Shown piece by piece: positions 59,180 to 64,000 of a stretch of DNA of 64,000 nucleotides. The position numbers and the translations under genes are program-made. Origin of the DNA: Sulfuritalea sp. (GTDB lineage Bacteria > Pseudomonadota > Gammaproteobacteria > Burkholderiales > Rhodocyclaceae); assembly GCF_017302275.1 (NCBI RefSeq), contig NZ_JAFLDR010000002.1, forward strand, positions 124,001-188,000, read 5' to 3'. Numbering within the stretch: position 1 is the stretch's first letter; each line of letters starts with the position of its first letter. Below the pieces are notes generated by a model. It made no database searches. It had not been told where the DNA came from and saw only the letters and a list, made by a program, of their open reading frames with translations.

Positions 59180-60370
59180 TCAGCGCTTGTTGCGAATCGG
59201 CAGCGGCAGTTCGGACGCCGGGAATTCGCGCACTAGTTCCAGCAGGTCCCATTCGTTGGCCTGTACCTTCTTGATGCGGAAATGGAACATCGGCTGCAAT
59301 GCCTGGTGATCGTCCTTGCGGAAGGTCATCTTGCCCTTGGGCGTGTCGAACTCCATGCCTTCCATGGTGGCGATGAGCTTCTCCGTATCGCTCGATCCCG
59401 CCTTGGTCAGTGCGGTGTAGACAGCACTGGCCGCGGCAAACCCGCCCGCAGTGAAGAAATCCGGCGGCTGCTTGAGGCGCTTCTGGTTCTCCGCCACCAG
59501 CCAGTCGTTCATCGCGTTCTTCGGGAAGGCGTAGTAGTAGTAGATGCTGCCTTCCATGCCGACCAGGTTCTTCCAGCCCTTCAGCACCGGCAGGATGTTG
59601 CCGCCCGCGGCGAGCTCGATGCCATAGCGTTCGGGCTTCATGTCGGCGATCTTGGTCAGCGGATTGGCGCCGGCCCAGTAAATGGACAGGATCTTGCGGC
59701 CCGGCTTGTCCTTGAGCGCGTCGAAGATCCGCTGCGCCGAGGCGGTGAAATCGGTGGCGGTCTGCGGCGCATATTCCTCATGGACCACCTTGGCCTTGCT
59801 CTTTACTGCGGCCAGCGAATCCTTGAAGGCCTTGATGCCATCGCGACCGAAAGCATAGTCCTGGGCCAGGAAGGCAACGCTGGCCTCGCCCATCAGGGCT
59901 GCCGCGGCAGCCAGGCCGTCCTGTGACGAGTTGCGCCCGGTGCGGAAGATGTAGCGGTTCCACTTGTCACCCGTAATCGCGTCGGCCACCGCAGGCTCGA
60001 CCACCAGCACCTTCTTGTACTCCTCGGCCACCGGCAGCATGGCCAGCGCCGCCCCGGATGAAGTCGTGCCAACGGCGATGTCCACCTTGTCGTCGCCGAA
60101 GGCCTCCGCCAGGGCTGCCTTGGCCAAGTCCGGTTTGCCCTGGTCGTCCTTGACGATCACTTTGACCTTGCGGCCATTGATCATCATGCTGCCCTTGGTC
60201 AGGTACTCGAGACCCATCATGAAACCGAGCTCGGTTTCCTTGGCGTAGGCTTCGAGAGCCCCGGTCTTGCCCGCGATAAGGGCGATCTTCAGTTCCTGCG
60301 CGCTGACCGGTGCGGTCAGGGTGACGGCCGCTGCCGCCAAGCTTGCAATAGCCAGTGACTTGAGTTTCAT
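59180..60370 (-). CDS. ABC importer periplasmic substrate-binding protein (LivK-like)
   Basis: The 396-residue type I periplasmic binding protein has a Sec signal peptide (LKSLAIASLAAAAVTLTAPVSA, cleavage near residue 25), then ELKIALIAGKTGALEAYAKE and GRKVKVIVKDDQGKP typical of the family. ATG 60368-60370 has a GGAGG ribosome binding site; the longer frame is rejected. It is the first gene of the operon, directly downstream of the sigma-54 promoter. Ligand unknown, likely a carboxylic or aromatic acid. Confidence 0.93.
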   Translation of the reverse strand: MKLKSLAIASLAAAAVTLTAPVSAQELKIALIAGKTGALEAYAKETELGFMMGLEYLTKGSMMINGRKVKVIVKDDQGKPDLAKAALAEAFGDDKVDIAVGTTSSGAALAMLPVAEEYKKVLVVEPAVADAITGDKWNRYIFRTGRNSSQDGLAAAAALMGEASVAFLAQDYAFGRDGIKAFKDSLAAVKSKAKVVHEEYAPQTATDFTASAQRIFDALKDKPGRKILSIYWAGANPLTKIADMKPERYGIELAAGGNILPVLKGWKNLVGMEGSIYYYYAFPKNAMNDWLVAENQKRLKQPPDFFTAGGFAAASAVYTALTKAGSSDTEKLIATMEGMEFDTPKGKMTFRKDDHQALQPMFHFRIKKVQANEWDLLELVREFPASELPLPIRNKR

Positions 60371-60428
60371 CTCGGGTCCTCCGTTCGTGGTTTGACTCCC
60401 CGGGGGAAACGGGGTCGAAACCCCACAC

Positions 60429-60443
60429 GCAGAAACCGTGCCA
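60429..60443 (-). promoter_or_regulatory. Sigma-54 promoter of the import/catabolic operon
   Basis: TGGCACGGTTTCTGC on the minus strand has a perfect -24 box (TGGCACG), exact 10-nt spacing and a -12 GC. It lies 58 bp upstream of the binding-protein ATG and downstream of the gene for a sigma-54 activator. Confidence 0.85.
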
Positions 60444-60508
60444 AGCCTGTGATAGACGGGAAACTCATCTAGATGACCCAGAACCCGATAAGCATTCAGC
60501 TGCTTAGC

Positions 60509-60526
60509 TGTCCGGTTTTCCGGACA
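60509..60526. promoter_or_regulatory. Candidate activator binding site (perfect palindrome)
   Basis: TGTCCGG-TTTT-CCGGACA, a perfect 7-bp inverted repeat 66 bp upstream of the -24 element. It lacks a T-run on either strand, so it is not a terminator. It fits an upstream activating sequence for the adjacent sigma-54 activator. Confidence 0.65.
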
Positions 60527-60577
60527 AATTAGCAGCAACCAGGGCATTTACCAAATAAACACAATAAGATAAGTTGC

Positions 60578-60595
60578 CGTCCTGAAAATCAGACA
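60578..60595. promoter_or_regulatory. Second, weaker activator-site-like dyad
   Basis: CGTCCTG-AAAA-TCAGACA shares spacing and 10 of 14 arm positions with the palindrome at 60509-60526. It overlaps the stop codon of the activator gene; the centres are 69 bp apart. Confidence 0.45.
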
Positions 60596-62061
60596 GACTG
60601 CTTGATGTCCGGATCTTCTGACGTGACGCCGAATGCGCCGAGCTTTTCATACAACTGCGCCCGACTGATCCCCAGCAACTTGGCCGCGTGCATCTTGACC
60701 CCGCCGGTCGCCTCCAGTGCGCGCAGGATCTCGCTGCGTTCCGCTGCTGCGACAACCTCACGCAAGGGCCGCACCGGGCGCAGGACAGAGTCGCCGACCT
60801 GCCCTGGCACCACCATTGTGGCAGTCGATGTTGCCGGCAACATGTGAAAGTCGGCGCCGGTGAGACGGCGACTGTCCGACTGCGCGACCGCCTGTTCCAG
60901 CACATTGCGCAATTCGCGGACATTGCCCGGCCAGTCGTAAGCGGTGAGACGCGCCAAGCCATCCGCCGCCAGGGTACACGGCGCTTCGCCACCCTGTTCC
61001 GCAACCTGTTCGAGCAGCGACTCGCAGAGAATCGGAATATCCTCACGCCGTTCCCGCAGGGGTGGCAGGCGGATGGGCAGGACGTTGAGCCGGTAGTAGA
61101 GGTCTGCGCGGAACGTGCCGGCTTCGATCATCGACTTCAGGTCGCGACTGGTGGCGGCGATCACACGGACATTCACGGCTCTCAACTGATTGCCGCCGAC
61201 CGGTTCGACCTCGCCCTCCTGCAGCACCCGCAGCAACTTCGGCTGCAGGGCCAAAGGCATGTCGCCGACCTCGTCGAGAAACAGGGTACCGCCATCGGCG
61301 AGGGTGAACTTGCCGCTGCGCGACCGGGTGCCGGCGCCGGTGTAGGCGCCGGGCTCGACGCCGAACAGTTCTGCCTCCAACAGAGCCTCAGGGATAGCTG
61401 CGGCGTTGATACTGACCAGCGGTCCATGGCCGCGACGGCTGGCGGCATGGATCGCATGGGCCAGCAGTTCCTTGCCGGTCCCGGTTTCGCCGAGCAGCAG
61501 TACGGCGCCCTCACGCTCCGCCGCACGGCGCGCCTGCTCCTTGGTGTCCACGGCCAATCGGCTGGCGCCGATGAACTGGCTGAACCGATACTTTGCCTGG
61601 CGCCCTTCCGCCAATTGCTTGCGCACCGTAGCCAGGTCCGTCTGCATGCGCTGGAACTTGGACACGATCGGCTTCAGTGCCTGCAGTCGATCGAAAAGGA
61701 TCACACCCAATGCCCCAATCACGTTGCCTGCTTCGCCATGCAGGGGAATGCGCGATACCACCATCTGGCGCCCACCGATGGTCAACACGTCGAGCAGGTC
61801 GGCCTGTCCGGTCGCGACGACGCGACGCAACTGGCTGTTCGGCAGCACTTCCTCTATGGCGCGTCCCTCGATCGCTTCGCTGCCATTCCAGCCGATCAGT
61901 GCCTTGTATTTGTCGTTGATCCAGGTGATGCGCCCGGCGATGTCGATCACCACGGCGCCCTCGTAGAGGCTGTCGAACAGTTTGACCAGGGAGGACGCCG
62001 CAAGGCTGCGCACCTCGGCATCGCTGGACAGGCGTGGGGGAACCTGCGTGGCCACGACCAC
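60589..62061 (-). CDS. PAS-domain sigma-54-dependent transcriptional activator
   Basis: The 490-residue activator has an N-terminal PAS domain (about 20-130, [19 protein letters not shown]) and a central AAA+ domain. The latter carries [14 protein letters not shown] (the sigma-54 contact loop, Tyr variant of GAFTGA), [16 protein letters not shown] and R-finger segment [11 protein letters not shown] Fis-type HTH ends the protein ([18 protein letters not shown]). No ATG exists at the homology start, so a GTG at 62061 (or 62055) just after tatC is used. It likely controls the import/catabolic operon, sensing a small molecule through PAS. Confidence 0.9.
   Translation of the reverse strand: MVVATQVPPRLSSDAEVRSLAASSLVKLFDSLYEGAVVIDIAGRITWINDKYKALIGWNGSEAIEGRAIEEVLPNSQLRRVVATGQADLLDVLTIGGRQMVVSRIPLHGEAGNVIGALGVILFDRLQALKPIVSKFQRMQTDLATVRKQLAEGRQAKYRFSQFIGASRLAVDTKEQARRAAEREGAVLLLGETGTGKELLAHAIHAASRRGHGPLVSINAAAIPEALLEAELFGVEPGAYTGAGTRSRSGKFTLADGGTLFLDEVGDMPLALQPKLLRVLQEGEVEPVGGNQLRAVNVRVIAATSRDLKSMIEAGTFRADLYYRLNVLPIRLPPLRERREDIPILCESLLEQVAEQGGEAPCTLAADGLARLTAYDWPGNVRELRNVLEQAVAQSDSRRLTGADFHMLPATSTATMVVPGQVGDSVLRPVRPLREVVAAAERSEILRALEATGGVKMHAAKLLGISRAQLYEKLGAFGVTSEDPDIKQSV
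60846..60862 (-). repeat. Dispersed 17-bp motif, copy 11
   Basis: CACCGGCGCCGACTTTC, sense strand within the sigma-54 activator gene (encodes TGADFH). Confidence 0.7.
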
Positions 62062-62063
62062 GA

Positions 62064-62876
62064 TCAGGTTTTCTGGTCGCGCGACTGCTGCTCCGCGCGA
62101 TCGAGTTCCCGATCCATTTCCTCGTCGCCCGGCGGCCTGTAGTCGGACTCGCCGGCAACCGCCGGACGCACGATGAGGTTGGCCAGAACGATTCCAAGCT
62201 CGTAGAGCAGCCACAAGGGCACCGCCATCATGAACTGCGAGATGACATCCGGTGGCGTGAATACCGCGCCGACCACGAAGGCGCCGACGATCACGTAGGG
62301 ACGCCACTCTCGCAGCTTGACCACGTCGACGATGCCGACCTTGACCAGCACGATGACGATCACCGGCACCTCGAAAGTGACGCCGAAGGCGAGGAACATG
62401 GTGAGGACGAAGGAGAAGTATTTCTCGATGTCCGTCATCCAGGCGACGCCTTCGGGCGCGAATTGGGCCATGAAGCCGAAAACCATCGGAAAGAAGGCGA
62501 AGTAGGCAAAGGCCATGCCGATGAAGAACAGCAGCACCGAGGCGCCGAGCAGCGGCATGGCCAGCTTCTTCTCGTGAGCGTAGAGCCCGGGCGCGACGAA
62601 GGCCCACAACTGGTAAAGAACATAGGGCAGGACGATCAGGAACGAGACCATCAACGCCACTTTCATCGGCACCAGAAATACCCCCACAACGTCGGTGGCG
62701 ATCATCTGCCCGCCGGCGGGAAGCGTGGCCAACAGGGGCGCGGCCAGCACCGAGTAAAGCTCGCGGGCATAGAAGGCCAGCGGCACGAAAACCACGCCGA
62801 CGGAAATCAGGATGCGAATCAGGCGATCGCGCAACTCGACCAGGTGCGAGAGGAAGGTTTCCTGCTCTTCGACCAT
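62064..62876 (-). CDS. tatC: Twin-arginine translocase subunit TatC
   Basis: The 270-residue polytopic protein with six TM helices begins with the TatC hallmark LSHLVELRDRLIRI after QETF, and has the conserved periplasmic FYARELYSVLAAPLL and FVAPGLYAHEKK segments. It is the receptor/core of the twin-arginine export system. ATG 62876 overlaps the tatB stop by one base (TGATG). The usual downstream neighbour, degQ/S, is about 20.7 kb away here. Confidence 0.95.
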   Translation of the reverse strand: MVEEQETFLSHLVELRDRLIRILISVGVVFVPLAFYARELYSVLAAPLLATLPAGGQMIATDVVGVFLVPMKVALMVSFLIVLPYVLYQLWAFVAPGLYAHEKKLAMPLLGASVLLFFIGMAFAYFAFFPMVFGFMAQFAPEGVAWMTDIEKYFSFVLTMFLAFGVTFEVPVIVIVLVKVGIVDVVKLREWRPYVIVGAFVVGAVFTPPDVISQFMMAVPLWLLYELGIVLANLIVRPAVAGESDYRPPGDEEMDRELDRAEQQSRDQKT

Positions 62877-63283
62877 CAGGGCTTTTGCACTTCGGTGGTT
62901 GCCGGAACTGCAGCGATCGGTATGTTTTCAGGCGTACCGGCCACAGGGTCGAAAGTCGGCGCCGATGCCACGGCAGCATTGGGTTTCGCGTCGGACGTCA
63001 GGGGCTCAACTGCGGTATTGACCGACGACTCGATTTCGCGCATCTCATGGGTAACGGAAGTCTGCAGGCTCGACACCTGACTGCTCACCTGCTGCTGCAG
63101 CTTCTTCAGCTCGTCAAGCTGCATCTCGCGGTTGATGTCGGATTTGACATCGCTGACATAGCGCTGCAAGCGGCCCAGGATATGCCCGGCGGTGCGCGCA
63201 ACCTTGGGCAGTCTCTCCGGACCGATGACGACCAGTGCCACGATGGCAATCACCATCAACTCGGTTAGGCCGACGTCGAACAT
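62876..63283 (-). CDS. tatB: Twin-arginine translocase subunit TatB
   Basis: The 135-residue protein has an N-terminal TM helix with the TatB pattern MFDVGLTELMVIAIVALVVI, the GPERLPKVAR hinge, an amphipathic helix and a Pro/Ala-rich tail. It works with TatC to receive folded proteins with RR signals. A copy of the dispersed motif lies in its tail. It is followed at one base overlap by tatC. Confidence 0.94.
   Translation of the reverse strand: MFDVGLTELMVIAIVALVVIGPERLPKVARTAGHILGRLQRYVSDVKSDINREMQLDELKKLQQQVSSQVSSLQTSVTHEMREIESSVNTAVEPLTSDAKPNAAVASAPTFDPVAGTPENIPIAAVPATTEVQKP
62951..62967 (-). repeat. Dispersed 17-bp motif, copy 12
   Basis: CATCGGCGCCGACTTTC, sense strand within the low-complexity tail of tatB (encodes SAPTF). 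Confidence 0.65.
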
Positions 63284-63386
63284 TTTTTAGTTGGGGAACC
63301 GGGCGGGTCGAGTCATCGAGGGACGCGCGGGAAGGGTTTGGCCCCTACCCTTCACGCTGCTGCCACCGCTCTCTGCGCATTCGGAA

Positions 63387-63608
63387 TCAGGTCTTGGTCT
63401 GTTCCCGCCGCGACTCGACGTCGATGGTCTGGCCAGCGACTTGCTGCGGTTCGGCCGGCTTGTCGGCCGACGCTTCCTTCATGCCGTCCTTGAAACCCTT
63501 TACCGCGCCGCCGAGGTCCGATCCCATGTTGCGCAGCTTTTTAGTTCCGAACACCAGCATGACGATCACCAGCACGATCAACCAGTGCCAGATGCTGAAA
63601 GATCCCAT
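63387..63608 (-). CDS. tatA: Twin-arginine translocase subunit TatA
   Basis: The 73-residue protein has a TM helix with [20 protein letters not shown], the hinge [10 protein letters not shown] and amphipathic helix [14 protein letters not shown], all TatA hallmarks. It forms the export pore. ATG 63606-63608 is chosen; the longer frame is unsupported. A 103-bp gap separates it from tatB. Confidence 0.94.
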   Translation of the reverse strand: MGSFSIWHWLIVLVIVMLVFGTKKLRNMGSDLGGAVKGFKDGMKEASADKPAEPQQVAGQTIDVESRREQTKT

Positions 63609-63636
63609 TGCGATTCTCCTCGCGCCCAGTGAAGCC

Positions 63637-63999
63637 TCAAGGCGCCTTGCGTTTGAGCATGGATCCCAACGGCTCGGGGCCGCCCAGGATGTGAACGTGG
63701 AGATGATACACCTCCTGATGCCCGATCCGACCGGTGTTGATGATGGTGCGAAAGCCCTCAACGAGTCCCTGGCTTCTGGCCAGTTCGTTCGCCTTGACCA
63801 GGATCCGCCCGAGTACCATCTGGTGGCTCATGTTCACATCGGCCAGCGAGGCGACATGCACTTTCGGCACGATCATGAAATGCACCGGTGCAATCGGATT
63901 GATGTCGTGGAAGGCGAAAATTTCCTCGTCCTCATAGATCTTCTTCGACGGGATCTCGCCACGGGCAATCCGGCAGAAGATGCAGTCGCCCATGCTCAT
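63637..63999 (-). CDS. HIT-family nucleotide hydrolase (HinT-like)
   Basis: The 120-residue HIT protein has zinc motif [13 protein letters not shown] and the catalytic triad HLHVHILGG (H-x-H-x-H). It probably hydrolyses AMP-lysine or purine phosphoramidates. ATG 63997-63999 lies at the window edge; an ATG at 63993 (MGDCIFC) is equally likely. It is upstream of tatA, the normal order in betaproteobacteria (hisIE-HIT-tatABC). Confidence 0.94.
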   Translation of the reverse strand: MSMGDCIFCRIARGEIPSKKIYEDEEIFAFHDINPIAPVHFMIVPKVHVASLADVNMSHQMVLGRILVKANELARSQGLVEGFRTIINTGRIGHQEVYHLHVHILGGPEPLGSMLKRKAP

Positions 64000-64000
64000 T

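Noticed and set aside
60509-60526. Palindrome read as a terminator of the activator gene
   Set aside because: No T-run follows on either strand; an activator binding site fits better.
60589-62979. 796-codon version of the sigma-54 activator
   Set aside because: The first 300 or so codons are the tatC gene read out of frame.

Overview
The window is GC-rich (roughly 63% by eye), densely coding DNA from a betaproteobacterium, most likely a Rhodocyclales/Sterolibacteriaceae-type aromatic degrader. The grounds are a three-subunit Kor-type 2-oxoacid oxidoreductase with a FAD/ferredoxin subunit (the Azoarcus/Thauera arrangement), paaGIJ with paaY, a homogentisate/gentisate-like cluster, very short Azoarcus-style type IV pilins, and the betaproteobacterial HIT-tatABC / degQ-nif3 neighbourhood. 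This is an inference from gene content; no rRNA or tRNA gene was seen.

Layout. 1-8.6 kb (minus strand): a tightly packed run of polytopic membrane proteins (one cut by the left edge and open through position 1), a FAD oxidoreductase, GtrA, and an ABC ATPase / TPR-like protein / permease trio next to the pilins. 8.8-9.7 kb: two 59-residue pilins flanking a small secreted Ala-rich protein, behind a good sigma-54 promoter. 9.9-22.3 kb (minus): an eight-gene signalling operon. In transcription order it encodes a CHASE2 Ser/Thr kinase, PP2C phosphatase, double FHA protein, CHASE2 adenylate cyclase, metallo-beta-lactamase cAMP phosphodiesterase, cNMP-binding/rhodanese protein, GAF-MshEN-type assembly ATPase and GAF-HD-GYP protein. 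It holds a writer, eraser and reader for Ser/Thr phosphorylation and for cAMP, plus a likely c-di-GMP phosphodiesterase, and it runs into the pilin genes.

22.5-24.6 kb is sucCD with a strong terminator; 24.9-26.4 kb is glpK. 26.4-29.7 kb is a partial phenylacetate set (paaY divergent from paaGIJ), followed by a methyltransferase that appears to start at CTG and by msrA. 31-37.5 kb holds maiA, a FimV-like protein and an aromatic-acid operon (MBL protein, FAD hydroxylase, DUF2783, VOC protein, FAH) behind a sigma-70 promoter. 37.6-41.4 kb holds an ankyrin protein, a TonB-like protein, a NIF3 protein and a DegQ/DegS protease.

41.4-62.06 kb separates degQ from tatC, which are normally neighbours in betaproteobacteria, so it may be an inserted accessory block. 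It contains korCAB, an HAD phosphatase, a translationally coupled pair of degenerate HD-GYP and GGDEF-EAL proteins, and a catabolic operon: branched-chain-type ABC importer, CoA-transferase, enoyl-CoA hydratase, acyl-CoA ligase, MaoC hydratase and KAS-III-like enzyme. That operon starts at a well-formed sigma-54 promoter with palindromic upstream sites, next to its own PAS-sigma-54 activator. The window ends in tatC, tatB, tatA and a HIT protein.

A 17-bp motif (consensus CGCCAGCGCCGACTTTC) occurs at least 12 times. The four intergenic copies all point into the 3' end of a gene, three of them directly abutting a stop codon. Its role is unknown; a DNA-uptake-type signal is one possibility given the pilus genes.
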